In this document: in pieces, positions 45,001-50,209 of the stretch
Layout: each line of letters begins with the position of its first letter
Numbering within the stretch: position 1 is the stretch's first letter
NCBI GenBank assembly: GCA_037783545.1
Contig: JBBELK010001000.1
Location: 682,001-746,000 of the forward strand
Length of the DNA stretch: 64,000 bases
Reading direction: 5' to 3'
DNA from: Henricia sp. BOLD:AAB3569
Taxonomy: Eukaryota; Echinodermata; Asteroidea; Spinulosida; Echinasteridae
Notes under the pieces: generated by a model
What the model was told of the DNA's origin: nothing
Database searches by the model: none
The model's input: the letters and a program-made list of their open reading frames with translations, nothing else
Translations under genes and position numbers: made by a program

Positions 45001-47859
45001 GCGTCAGGTTTTGCCAGAGTCGGTCACAAATGTCATCTTCATTTTGAGAACAAAAAATTACAACAATAAATGAGCAACAAGTATTGGTTTGAAATTTTGA
45101 AATAAGGGAATTATTGAGTGGCTCCATACAATGTAAATGTATGCAATTTTGCCCATACATGATGCGGTAAATGCACTACATGTATACTAAGTGCTTGTCC
45201 TGCAACAACACCGAAAACACAAACCATGCTCGGGTGGCACTCGAACCCATGACCTCCTGCACACTAGGCAGACAACTTAATCACTCGACTATCAAGCATG
45301 ACCTAAGCACAAGAACAAAACCCTTTTCCTGTCTCTTACCTAATGTCAGTTCCAGACGTAATAAGATTGACGTCGCTAGGCTGTAGGTCTGGTAACCATT
45401 TCTCTAGCTCCTCAATCCATGGATAACGCATTGAGGATGGTACCACGATGAGCAGGGGCCACTCTGATTTGTAGTAGTAGGCAACGCTTATGGCTTGAAT
45501 GGTCTTGCCGAGTCCCATCTGAAAATAGCCAATAGGCAAAGAGAAACGAAAAAGAGAAATCAGACGCATTTATGGTTCTTTAAGTTGAAAGGAGATATTT
45601 GTCTTACAATTTCTTACAATTCATTAAAGGAGCTTGTCCAGATTTTTTCCCAGAAAATGGATTATGTTCTAACCTCCCCAAAATACTATCCATGAGAAGA
45701 AAGCAGCACATTTTCAAACGACAGCTGCACACCCGGTGATTTTGTCTGTTAGATGTGCACAGTCTGTAAATGAATTTAAATCATCACTGAAAACTTATCT
45801 TTTTAGATGTAATTAGCTGTTAGGTTTAATAACAAAAATTTTTATTGGGTAATGTGTGAAATTTGTGTACAGCGCCTTGAGATGTCTATGGACATATAAT
45901 GCGCTATATAAGCACCGTTTTATTATTATTATTATTATTATTATATTGATGTTTGACGGCTTAAAAATACGGCAAACAGTGCCATTTTAAATAAAAAGTA
46001 GTGCATCAGGACAACCTGACTGTTGACAAGAATTACTAAAGAATTGTAAGGGATGGCCAAGATTGAATAGGATATGCAAAACCTGAGCGCCGAAACTTGA
46101 AAAAGTTTTGCTGCATTTTGCTCTTAAGAAAACCTGAAGGAGTATACCACTGTGCCTAATAGCTCAGCTGGTAGAGCATCTGCCTGATGTCAGAGGTCTT
46201 GGGGAAAACCTGAAGGGGTTAACCACTGTGCCTTATAACTCAGCTGGTAGAGCATCTGCCTGGTGTCAGAGGTCTTGGGGAAAACCTGAAGGGGTAAACC
46301 ACTGTGCCTTATAACTCAGCTGGTAGAGCATCTGCCTGGTGTCAGAGGTCTTGGGGAAAACCTGAAGGGGGAAAGCTGAAGGGGTAAACCACTGTGCCTC
46401 ATAACTCAGCTGGTAGAGCATCTGCCTGACGTGTCAGAGGTCTTGGGGGAACCCGAGGGAGTATACTACTGTGCCTCATAGCTCAACTGGTAGAGCATCT
46501 GCTCAGTGAGTCAGAGGTCTCAATTTTAAACCCCAGCGACAAACCCAGTGATTTTGTTCCTCTCGACCCATATTCTGTTTAATTCCAATATTGTTTGTTT
46601 CAAAACATACCTCATCTCCAAACAGGCATCTGTGGTGTAGAAGAAAAATAAGAGAAAACAAAATAAAAATATTAAGTCATACTTATAGTCAACATTTGGA
46701 ACAAAAAGTGGGATTATTTTAGCTGCAAGTTTTGCATTTCTTTACCGAATCCAAATTTGTCTTATGATTATCAGTTCACCTCTGTGGGCCAACTTGATGT
46801 TAGAAACCAAAAATAATTGGAAAGGATTCATCTTTTCTTGTCTGTCCCATAGGTTTTATGCTGATATTCTCAGACAGTCATCAGATACTGTACATGTACA
46901 TAATTCTTTCCGCAATGATCAACTTCTAAAATTGCACCAACATAAGACTTAAACTATTTCAGTTATATTGTCCGTGGTTCTCAGCAAATTCTCAACGAAT
47001 TTTTAAAGCATTTACTTTATTTTAACGGAAAAAACCCATCATACTTTGTATTTTAGACATCAGCAACCGTGTGCCTTATCTAAACTTGCCCAAGTCTGAC
47101 TTTCCATGTTTGGTCTGTAATGCACAGCATACAGCGCGCCCTCTGGACTAGTGGCCTGTCTAATCTCTTCTGTCTCAGAAAGAAGAAAATAGATTAGACA
47201 GGTCACTAGTCCAGAGGGCGTGCTGTATGCTGTGCATTACAGACCAAACATGGGAAGTGAGACTTGGGCAAGTCTACGGCTTACCGCGAGTTGAATTATT
47301 GGCGGACTGCCAATAATTCAAACTATTGACAGTAATTGTTCAATAACTAAACATTAGTAAAATTTTTTCGTTGATGTCTCATTTGAAAGCGAATAGAAAG
47401 CTATCAATTCAAGAATTTTTTTTTTTCAAGGTGCCACACCCACAACACACAATACATCTTTAAATCTTTAGAGACCATAGCGGCCACAAGCGGCCTGAAG
47501 CCTAATGCCCATAGCAGCCGGAAGCCCCACCGTTTTTAATTCTGTGTAGTTCAGGTATTCAGCTTTTTAGGAACGAATATTCAAGCTCTCTTGTACTTGT
47601 ACGGATGTGAAGATTTTCCCATTCTTAAGGAGTGATATCCCATTTTTTTGGCATGATTCTGGACGTACAGCCGAGTACACGTGGAAAGGCATGGTCTATT
47701 CCCCAAATTCAAATTCCCCAAATGTACAGTTATAACAGAGAAAAACGGACAGACCCACCTTCCATTTTTCTGTACAGCATACAGGATTCCCTCTTTTTGG
47801 AATGGCAACAGGCATTCCCGAAGATTTCTTGGCAAACATTCAAGCTTGGGATCTGTCAT
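17881..47859 (-). CDS. ZRANB3: ZRANB3-like annealing helicase/endonuclease, whole gene (21 coding exons, 1345 aa)
   Basis: SNF2-family translocase that in vertebrates binds polyubiquitinated PCNA, remodels stalled forks and cuts branched DNA. Exons, each named by its higher coordinate first: 47859-47759, 46629-46611, 45518-45340, 43383-43152, 41831-41713, 40097-40025, 39384-39313, 38772-38629, 37557-37372, 35946-35875, 34627-34448, 33089-32934, 30877-29399, 27678-27548, 26775-26649, 26052-25896, 25450-25368, 25252-25118, 23226-23120, 20977-20872, 18060-17881. All are GT-AG, phases agree, and 4038 nt close on TGA. Domains: helicase core with DEMGLGKT (39-46), DESH (137-140), LLTGTPAL (165-172), EDRAHRIGQ (425-433); DIRTFF PIP-like motif (516-521); two RanBP2-type fingers (735-754, 897-918); Cys pairs and HNH (1291-1316); C-terminal DIRSFF. 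Longer than human (1079 aa), mostly in the linker. Start ATG has an in-frame TAA 39 nt upstream. Confidence 0.95.
18268..18412. mobile_element. ~150-bp palindromic MITE, copy 2
   Basis: TAGAGCCTTTGCACCAGCGG ... GGCCATCCATGCAAAGTATT with interior ATAGATCCACAAAG, matching 10374-10527. In ZRANB3 intron 20. Confidence 0.75.
18513..18700. mobile_element. MITE with GGGCGTGTTTGTTTC ends
   Basis: GGGCGTGTTTGTTTCGGACG at left; GTGAAACAAACACGCCC at right. The right edge is followed by a short tandem TTAGATGGGACACAAACA. A partial copy is at 35139-35290. Confidence 0.75.
18999..19935. mobile_element. Cluster of three GGGCGACA-family MITEs
   Basis: Copies at about 18999-19260, 19308-19610 and 19625-19932 in alternating orientation, each with AGGGCGAC ends and the GAAATTTCGG interior. 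Short host sequence (AGAACTCTGGATGC, its inverse before) separates them, suggesting nested or tandem capture. Confidence 0.8.
20284..20765. mobile_element. Nested palindromes in ZRANB3 intron 20
   Basis: Inner palindrome 20305-20531 (GGTAGTACAAG.CGCGCAGGC / GCCTGCGCAACTTATAGTACC) sits within outer ends CTCTGAAAAAAGGTAG and CTACCTTTTTCCAGAG. Confidence 0.75.
20872..20977 (-). CDS. ZRANB3: ZRANB3 exon 20
   Basis: Residues 1251-1286: [36 protein letters not shown]. Matches DAPKSQRK and QLNEMIRNP of human. Acceptor ggtccattcag, donor gtaaaa, phase 0. Confidence 0.93.
21070..21283. mobile_element. ~210-bp TIR MITE
   Basis: GTCCAAAGTTGTCAACATTT at left; AAATGTCGACAACTTTGGAC at right, continued by CACAGTTCTACA/TGTAGAACTGTG. 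Just upstream of exon 20 in the - direction (intron 19). Confidence 0.85.
22110..22840 (-). mobile_element. tRNA-derived SINE, split by a MITE
   Basis: Read on the minus strand: head GGTACTATGGCCGAGCGGTT, B-box-like GGTTGCGGGTTCAATA, GTACCTGTGCCCTTA, then ATTCTTCGGAAGAG, TGTGTTGTGTAATACACT and GAGTGAGGGGATTCTCCGGT. The intact order is seen at 49944-50205. Interrupted at 22234-22707. Confidence 0.75.
22234..22707. mobile_element. hAT-like MITE with CAGGGATGCCAGT ends, copy 1
   Basis: Left CAGGGATGCCAGT, right ACTGGCATCCCTG, inserted in the SINE. Interior has ACGTACGTACGTAC and GGCCGTTTATTTTTCCG. Copy 2 at 36751-37254 is flanked by CCAAAAT on both sides, a 7-bp direct repeat. Confidence 0.82.
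23120..23226 (-). CDS. ZRANB3: ZRANB3 exon 19 (HNH N-half)
   Basis: Residues 1216-1250 plus two bases of Lys1251: [43 protein letters not shown] (C1236, C1239) opens the HNH domain. Acceptor atgtttgaag is weak in pyrimidines, and one residue more than human lies between the Cys cluster and EHG, so this 5' edge is less sure. Donor gtatgt, phase 2. Confidence 0.87.
23430..24235. mobile_element. Element with ~90-bp TIRs, nested SINE
   Basis: GTGGCCAGACCAGCTGGGGA, TGCTCGCCCA, CGATGAGAG and GCTGATTGGTTGAACG at left recur inverted at 24140-24230. A SINE fragment (about 23690-23845, minus; GGTGTTATGGCCGAGCGGTC head) lies inside. No transposase seen. Confidence 0.7.
24488..24950. mobile_element. ~460-bp palindromic element in ZRANB3 intron 18
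   Basis: CGGAAAGTCAAGTTTGAC mirrors GTCAAACTTGACTTTCCG; the whole arms match, including GGAAAGCCCCGTTATTCCTC and AAGTGAAATGTCACAAAAT. It forms a long hairpin in the pre-mRNA. Confidence 0.88.
25118..25252 (-). CDS. ZRANB3: ZRANB3 exon 18 (first Cys cluster before HNH)
   Basis: Residues 1171-1215. [15 protein letters not shown] has C1180-x2-C1183, and [15 protein letters not shown] has C1206-x3-C1210: a zinc-binding cluster conserved with human (PLCLRCQQ, RFCSLKC). Acceptor ctgtttcag, donor gtaagt, phase 0. Confidence 0.93.
25368..25450 (-). CDS. ZRANB3: ZRANB3 exon 17
   Basis: Residues 1143-1170: a short linker, [20 protein letters not shown], ending LKRGTFVQ. Poorly conserved, but frame and both splice sites (acceptor ttgtattag, donor gtaaat) join exons 16 and 18 exactly. 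Confidence 0.82.
25744..25813 (+). repeat. tRNA-like sequence, probably a pseudogene/tRNA-derived repeat
   Basis: 70 nt: acceptor GCCTTAT/ATAAGGC pairs perfectly, D arm AGCTTAGCTGGTAGAGC, T arm TCGGG-TTTGAAT-CCCGA. The anticodon arm has only 4 pairs and a 6-nt loop, so a working tRNA is unlikely. Related units at 28380-28449 (-) and 46150-46520. Confidence 0.6.
25896..26052 (-). CDS. ZRANB3: ZRANB3 exon 16
   Basis: Residues 1091-1142 plus one base of Gly1143. [25 protein letters not shown] aligns with the VGGHVRLITK block of human; the rest is low-complexity ([17 protein letters not shown]). Acceptor aacgccccag, donor gtgagg, phase 1. Confidence 0.88.
26191..26266 (+). repeat. tRNA-like sequence, second family
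   Basis: GATCGAGTGGTTAAGAGGTC D arm, CTGC-CTTGTTT-GCAG anticodon arm, GTGGGTTCGAATCCTGC T arm with intact B box. The acceptor stem pairs poorly. A relative is at 45228-45297 (-). Confidence 0.5.
26649..26775 (-). CDS. ZRANB3: ZRANB3 exon 15
   Basis: Residues 1048-1090: [43 protein letters not shown]. Parallels human SLTAMKQRIIRKSGQLF and RYITK. Acceptor tcctctcag, donor gtaata, phase 0. Confidence 0.93.
27548..27678 (-). CDS. ZRANB3: ZRANB3 exon 14
   Basis: Residues 1005-1047 plus two bases of Ser1048: [43 protein letters not shown]. The RFLREW block matches RFVREW of human ZRANB3, within its substrate-recognition region. Acceptor ccacctgacag, donor gttaga, phase 2. Confidence 0.93.
27735..28248 (-). 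mobile_element. TTAA-MITE family B, inverted copy
   Basis: Reads on the minus strand as the copy at 28628; ends TTTAAAGGCGCAGTG and GGGCCTTTAAAG. Opposite orientation to 28628-29140, 400 bp away in the same intron. Confidence 0.85.
28380..28449 (-). repeat. tRNA-like sequence (minus)
   Basis: Minus strand starts GCCTTATAGTTTAGCAGC and ends AAATCCCGATGAGGC: same family as 25744-25813, with a one-pair change in the acceptor stem. Probably a tRNA-derived repeat. Confidence 0.55.
28628..29140 (+). mobile_element. TTAA-MITE family B, full copy
   Basis: CTTAAAGGCCCTGTAGATGA at left, ACTGGGCCTTTAAAAG at right; TTAA at both edges. Interior GACATCAACAAACTCATCCG and GCGTGTGCGCGCGATCC. Confidence 0.87.
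29399..30877 (-). CDS. ZRANB3: ZRANB3 exon 13, a 1479-nt exon with PIP-like motif and two zinc fingers
   Basis: Residues 512-1004 in one open exon. Begins [12 protein letters not shown], the site of the human PIP box (QHDIRSFF), but Ser513/514-region residues replace the key Gln. Then a Ser/Lys/Glu-rich, probably disordered linker. Finger 1: W735, C737-x2-C740-x10-C751-x2-C754, with the Thr-Phe pair after the second Cys that binds ubiquitin in NZF fingers. Finger 2: W897, C899-x4-C904-x10-C915-x2-C918, with Gly-Tyr instead of Thr-Phe. Ends with [20 protein letters not shown], conserved with human. Human ZRANB3 has one such finger. Acceptor gcttcaacag, donor gtgagt, phase 0. Open frames on the other strand here are shadows. 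Confidence 0.94.
30963..31543 (+). mobile_element. TTAA-MITE family C, copy 1
   Basis: CTTAAAGGGCCCCTTATTTA to GTCACAGGCCCTTTAAAG. The same ~570 bp recurs at 63428-64000. An open frame in both copies is shared simply because the DNA is nearly identical. Confidence 0.88.
31690..32276. mobile_element. ~590-bp palindromic element in ZRANB3 intron 12
   Basis: TTCTTGGGTTTCAC, GGTTGCTATCCGCCATTACT and CATACTATGGCACGCCAAAG at left recur inverted at 32190-32275; a further inner copy of the same motif is near 31945-32015. Confidence 0.85.
32340..32905. mobile_element. Two abutting TTAA-type MITEs
   Basis: 32340-32535 (GCATCCAAATTGGAGATTGT-like; relatives at 45626-45700, 50460-50610, 63290-63430) joins at TTTAAA with 32531-32900, whose relative is 41003-41347 (CCCATTGTATCATTTGCAAT ... 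GGGCCTTTAA). Confidence 0.7.
32934..33089 (-). CDS. ZRANB3: ZRANB3 exon 12
   Basis: Residues 460-511, from [20 protein letters not shown] through [14 protein letters not shown] to YFGNK. This is the end of the helicase domain and the lead-in to the PCNA-binding motif. Acceptor ttcgtcgcag, donor gtttgt, phase 0. Confidence 0.93.
33165..33435. mobile_element. GGGCGACA-family MITE, diverged copy
   Basis: CAATAGGGTGACACTTTTTG, TTAGGGCGACA and CTAAATTTCGGTGGTC; ends degraded. A closer relative of 39505-39825 (same CCAAT.GGG.GACACTTTTTGCG start). Confidence 0.7.
33890..34348 (+). mobile_element. GGGTAATTCC-family MITE, copy 2
   Basis: CTAATTCCCAAAATTAGGGG to CCCCTAATTTTAGGAATTAC. In ZRANB3 intron 11, about 100 bp from exon 11. 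Confidence 0.85.
34448..34627 (-). CDS. ZRANB3: ZRANB3 exon 11 (motif VI)
   Basis: Residues 400-459: [63 protein letters not shown] (425-433) carries the arginine fingers of motif VI. Acceptor gcatccctcag, donor gtagga, phase 0. Confidence 0.96.
35392..35744 (-). mobile_element. GGGTAATTCC-family MITE, inverted and one end lost
   Basis: Starts inside the family (ATGCCACTCAAATTTAATG) and ends TTTTGGGAATTACCC. Opposite orientation to 33890-34348, with exon 11 between them. Confidence 0.83.
35875..35946 (-). CDS. ZRANB3: ZRANB3 exon 10
   Basis: Residues 376-399: [24 protein letters not shown]. Matches VNQFQ-D-DTRVA-LSI-AAG of ZRANB3/SMARCAL1. Acceptor ccgatgcag, donor gtgagt, phase 0. Confidence 0.95.
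36215..36350 (-). mobile_element. SINE fragment (tRNA-like head)
   Basis: Minus strand GGTACTGTGGCCGAGTGGTT ... GCGGGTTCGATACCCGG ... CCTTGAGCAAGGCACTTAAC. Same family as 49944-50205. Confidence 0.75.
36751..37254. mobile_element. hAT-like MITE with CAGGGATGCCAGT ends, copy 2
   Basis: Ends and interior match 22234-22707; CCAAAAT on each side. Confidence 0.83.
37372..37557 (-). CDS. ZRANB3: ZRANB3 exon 9 (second RecA lobe start)
   Basis: Residues 314-375: [34 protein letters not shown] and [23 protein letters not shown] is motif IV and RIDG motif V-like region of the family. Acceptor ttattgtcag, donor gtaaaa, phase 0. Confidence 0.95.
38629..38772 (-). CDS. ZRANB3: ZRANB3 exon 8
   Basis: Residues 266-313. 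[20 protein letters not shown] begins it and [17 protein letters not shown] ends it; this variable insert of the helicase core keeps the human pattern of helix plus Y-LTG-AK. Donor gtgaaa, phase 0. Confidence 0.92.
38788..39233 (+). mobile_element. GGGTAATTCC-family MITE, copy 3
   Basis: GGTAATTCCCCAAATTAGGG to CCCCTAATTTTGGAAATTAC, between ZRANB3 exons 8 and 7 (intron 7); begins 16 bp beyond the exon 8 edge, so it contributes to that acceptor's upstream sequence. Confidence 0.85.
39313..39384 (-). CDS. ZRANB3: ZRANB3 exon 7
   Basis: Residues 242-265: [24 protein letters not shown] split over the conserved L-QLPPK motif of SNF2 lobes. Acceptor ctttcaaaag, donor gttggt; both boundaries are in phase 0. 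Confidence 0.93.
39505..39825. mobile_element. GGGCGACA-family MITE, diverged copy
   Basis: TATCCAATGGGTCGACACTT... GTGTCGTCCCTTTGCAGC; interior GCTGAAATTTCGGTGGT. Followed by an ATT microsatellite at 39826-39845. Confidence 0.7.
40025..40097 (-). CDS. ZRANB3: ZRANB3 exon 6
   Basis: Residues 217-241: [20 protein letters not shown] then REKEQ, the segment before the second RecA lobe (MIRR is conserved in SNF2 proteins). Acceptor tcattttcag, donor gttgga, phase 0. Confidence 0.93.
40656..41398. mobile_element. TIR element with nested TTAA-MITE
   Basis: GGTGTGTTCCCATTGGACTT at left; AATGTCCAAAGGGAACACCA at right. The interior repeats GTTCCCA/TTTGCC and GTTCCCACTGGACT. The MITE at 41003-41347 sits inside. 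Confidence 0.7.
41713..41831 (-). CDS. ZRANB3: ZRANB3 exon 5
   Basis: Residues 178-216 plus two bases of Ser217: [39 protein letters not shown]. The acceptor ccttcggctag is chosen because it restores LFTQ, matching LFMQ in the human protein; a second in-frame AG lies 12 nt downstream (acacag). Donor gtaagt, phase 2. Confidence 0.88.
42560..42958. mobile_element. ~400-bp palindromic element in ZRANB3 intron 4
   Basis: CAATTCCGGAAATTCAAATT at left against AAATTTGAGTTTCTGGAATTG at right; arms near-identical through CAAGTTGTTTGATTTTAAAC and ending with CGGTTTCGGATGTACT. Confidence 0.88.
43152..43383 (-). CDS. ZRANB3: ZRANB3 exon 4 (DESH box, motif III)
   Basis: Residues 100-177. Contains [27 protein letters not shown] (Walker B DESH 137-140) and [16 protein letters not shown]. 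Acceptor ttcctaacag, donor gtattg, phase 0. Confidence 0.96.
43506..44015 (+). mobile_element. TTAA-MITE family B, full copy
   Basis: AAGGCCCTGTAGATGATCTG to CACTGGGCCTTTAA; same length and orientation as 28628-29140. The left TTAA is lost. Confidence 0.83.
44030..44460. mobile_element. Relative of the MITE nested in 9601-10360
   Basis: TTCTCACTAGAGAAATC, GTTAATCATCGTTAGTTAAT and CAGGCCTGCCA are shared with 9749-10173; no outer GGGTGTCCC element surrounds it, so the inner element moves on its own. Confidence 0.75.
45228..45297 (-). repeat. tRNA-like sequence (minus)
   Basis: Minus strand GCTTGATAGTCGAGTGATTA ... GTGCAGGAGGTCATGGGTTCGA (B box) ... CCCGAGC. Same family as 26191-26266; 40 bp upstream of the exon 3 donor region. 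Confidence 0.5.
45340..45518 (-). CDS. ZRANB3: ZRANB3 exon 3 (Walker A, motif Ia)
   Basis: Residues 41-99 plus two bases of Arg100. [20 protein letters not shown], then [20 protein letters not shown] and [16 protein letters not shown]-binding lysine K45 and motif Ia. Acceptor ctattttcag, donor gtaaga, phase 2. Confidence 0.96.
45690..45945 (+). mobile_element. Non-LTR retroelement 3' end
   Basis: Codes the same C-terminus as fragment B ([16 protein letters not shown]-like) then the 3' UTR GCGCCTTGAGATGTCTATGG, GCGCTATATAAGCACCG and (TTA)n. Severely 5'-truncated. Confidence 0.82.
46150..46520 (+). repeat. Tandem array of five tRNA-like units
   Basis: Units of about 76-88 bp beginning ACTGTGCC, then A-box-like TAACTCAGCTGGTAGAGCAT, TGCCTGGTGTCAGAGGTCTT and the spacer GGGGAAAACCTGAAGGGG. 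The first four lack a B box; only the last runs into different sequence. In ZRANB3 intron 2, ending 90 bp from the microexon. Confidence 0.8.
46611..46629 (-). CDS. ZRANB3: ZRANB3 exon 2, a 19-nt microexon
   Basis: Acceptor tacaccacag and donor gtatgt bound 19 nt that finish Arg34 and code CLFGDE (35-40). This supplies the ADE part of the usual LVADEMGLGKT motif I (here LFGDEMGLGKT). Skipping it would lose the motif and shift the frame (19 is not a multiple of 3), so it is needed. Confidence 0.85.
47085..47278. mobile_element. ~190-bp palindromic MITE
   Basis: ACTTGCCCAAGTCTGACTTT, TTTGGTCTGTAATGCACAGC and CTCTGGACTAGTGG mirror their complements at 47195-47278. Confidence 0.87.
47759..47859 (-). 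CDS. ZRANB3: ZRANB3 exon 1
   Basis: Residues 1-33 plus two bases of Arg34. [20 protein letters not shown] is followed by [14 protein letters not shown], matching the Q-motif region just before the helicase Walker A. ATG at 47859 has A at -3. The N-terminal extension of the human protein (about 20 aa) is absent. Donor gtgggt, phase 2. Confidence 0.9.
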
Positions 47860-48270
47860 ATTGCCACTGAGAAGTGGAACTGGTGTCAGCTGTTGTTACT
47901 TTGATGCTGATTCAGCAGACTTTTGAAAGAACTGGACCATCGCTGAAGACCTTGGGCAGAAGCTGAAACAAAAACTGTAAAAACACGATACTAGTTTCGT
48001 GTGATTGAGGATGTGCATGATAACAACGACGGCATAAAATTGACACGTGTCGTAACTCGTTTTCAGAAAAATGTGGTGTGGAGAAAATTTGGGGTGAAAT
48101 GGCGAACTGGGTATTTTTTCCTTATACATTAAACAAAGATTTCAATGAAATTACCTCCTGGAATCAAAATCAACAGATCATCCAATTTTAAGATATACTT
48201 TCCACATGCACTTTTTTCGCAAATGTTGCATTTCTGAGATAAATAAATGATAAAATTACTGCATAAAGTA

Positions 48271-48428
48271 ATAGACCTTATCGCTAATACCGCTTGGGCG
48301 AGTTTGCACAAAAGCACAACTGTATTATGGGAAGGAAAATGGGGCAAAGTCTGCCCCGAAAACCTTCCCACAATACATTGCTGCTTTTGTGAAAACTCAC
48401 CCAAGCGGTATTTGCGATAAGGTCTATG
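48271..48428. mobile_element. ~158-bp palindromic MITE
   Basis: ATAGACCTTATCGCTAATAC and GTATTTGCGATAAGGTCTAT ends, then CGCTTGGGCGAGTTTGCAC pairing inward. Upstream of ZRANB3 exon 1, within 450 bp of its ATG. Confidence 0.85.
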
Positions 48429-48523
48429 CACAAAATTACGGCGCGAGCGGTCCGCGTAAGCGTGACAACAGGGGGCACTGCGCGCAAGCAGGAATGGTTA
48501 TCTTGTGCACTAACTGAATGCAA

Positions 48524-48554
<31 letters not shown>

Positions 48555-48938
48555 TATTCATGCCAACAATGTACATCATAAACAAGATGGGCATAGGAGC
48601 GACAAAAGCAATAAAAATCACTGTGGTCGAGGACCTGTCTCTCCCACATCAAGTTAAGAAAAAAAGATAAATAAATAAATGTAAATACATGTATATAGAT
48701 CCTATGGTAAATATAAAAAATATACAAAAGTAAAACAAATAGACAGAAATATAAATTGCACAGTTTAAGAATACTAATTACATTTACCTGATGTGACACT
48801 TGATACAAAAGCAACATAGGCCTACCTTGAAATAACATAGTAAAGGAAAAACGAGATGATGGCATGTAGAACTATTGACAATGGCACTGGAGGCAACTGT
48901 TGCAAGAACTTAAGTTGAAAAAAAAGCGACTAAATCAG

Positions 48939-49070
48939 TCCGGGAAAACTCCGAATAAGGAAACGTTTCCGAATAAGGAAACCTTGAGTTTCCGAATAAG
49001 GAAACGTTTCCGAATAAGGAAACCTTAGAGTTTCCGTATTCGGAAACTCTTGCGTTTAAGTCCCAAAAGG
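48939..49070 (-). repeat. Short repeats of CCGAATAAGGAAAC
   Basis: Five nearly identical blocks of GTTTCCGAATAAGGAAAC, each itself an imperfect palindrome, preceded by AGTCCGGGAAAACT. The same module occurs inverted at 52055-52130. Confidence 0.8.
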
Positions 49071-49509
49071 GAATCGAAAAAGGCAAGTTTGGAATAGTGA
49101 AAACTATACAAATGTGTTCAACAGTTCCTTACCCAAGTTTCTATCTGTGCAATTCAAAAACCTATCTGTGCGTTTTCTTGTAAATGGCTTTTGAAAATCA
49201 ACATTCCACACTTCTCAAGGACTGCAAATAGCGACTCCATCTTGACTACCCTCGATCAGTGTTAGTAATTTTGTGCAAATATTTTTTATAAATAATATTT
49301 TGAAATGACACTGGGATAATTATAAAATAAATTAGATAATAAAATATATGTTATTAGTTTTTTAATTGGATAGAAAAATGAGCACTATATGAATATTTTA
49401 AAAAGTATTATTTTATAAGTAGTGACGTGGCTACCAATTGCGCGAAATACTTAGAAACGCGGGAACTTCGAATCGTCATTTTAGAGGAAGCACAATTATT
49501 ATGAATTCT

Positions 49510-49818
49510 AGGATAGGGCGACATTTTGTGTGTAAAAAAGCTATATTAGGGCGACCTGCTCAATAGGGCGACATTTTGGTGTCGCCCTAATATTTTTGAG
49601 TTTAAAAATCATTTTTTAAGGTCAAAAACCATTTTTTTTAGGTCGAGAACCATTTTTATTGGGACTGGAGCTGTTTCTCTTTGGTCTGGAAGCATTTTTG
49701 GAAGCTTTGGGTAAAAAAAATAAGGTGTCATTTTGAGTGACTCTTGCCGAAATTTCGGTGGTCCCCGGGGAGAGTCTTCCCGAAATGTCGCCCTATTGCA
49801 GCATTCAGAGTTTTTACA
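49510..49818. mobile_element. GGGCGACA-family MITE
   Basis: CTAGGATAGGGCGACATTTT to AAATGTCGCCCTATTGCAGC; closest to 13930-14235 and 19625-19932. Followed by an ATT microsatellite. Confidence 0.82.
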
Positions 49819-49943
49819 AACATTATTATTATTATTATTATTTCTTTCTGGTATTCATACCAAGGATTCCTCAATAGTGCTCATTGCACTGTCACTCGCA
49901 AGCGTGAGGAAACCCATGAAGAATTCTAATTAGAATTAGAAAT

Positions 49944-50205
49944 GGCCAGAGACACCGGGGATGATCCCCCTTGCTCTTTACGAAAGAATGCTCTGGGATC
50001 TTTAGAGTGCGTTTTTCATTCAACCTAATACACTGGACCAACGGCTTCACATCCCTTCCGAAGGATGGAGCAAGTGTGGTTAAGTGCCTTGCTCAAGGGC
50101 ACAGGTACCATAGCCGTAGGGAGGTTCGAACCTGCAACCCCAAGTTTTCACCTATGATTGCGAGTCAATGACCTAAACCGCTCGGCCACGGTACCCCACA
50201 TGTCA
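49944..50205 (-). mobile_element. Intact tRNA-derived SINE
   Basis: Minus strand, in order: GGTACCGTGGCCGAGCGGTT head, GGTTCGAACCTCC B box, CCTTGAGCAAGGCACTTAAC, CATCCTTCGGAAGGGATGTG, AAAGATCCCAGAGCATTC, GAGCAAGGGGGATCATCCCC. Reference copy for those at 22110, 23690 and 36215. Confidence 0.8.
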
Positions 50206-50209
50206 AATA

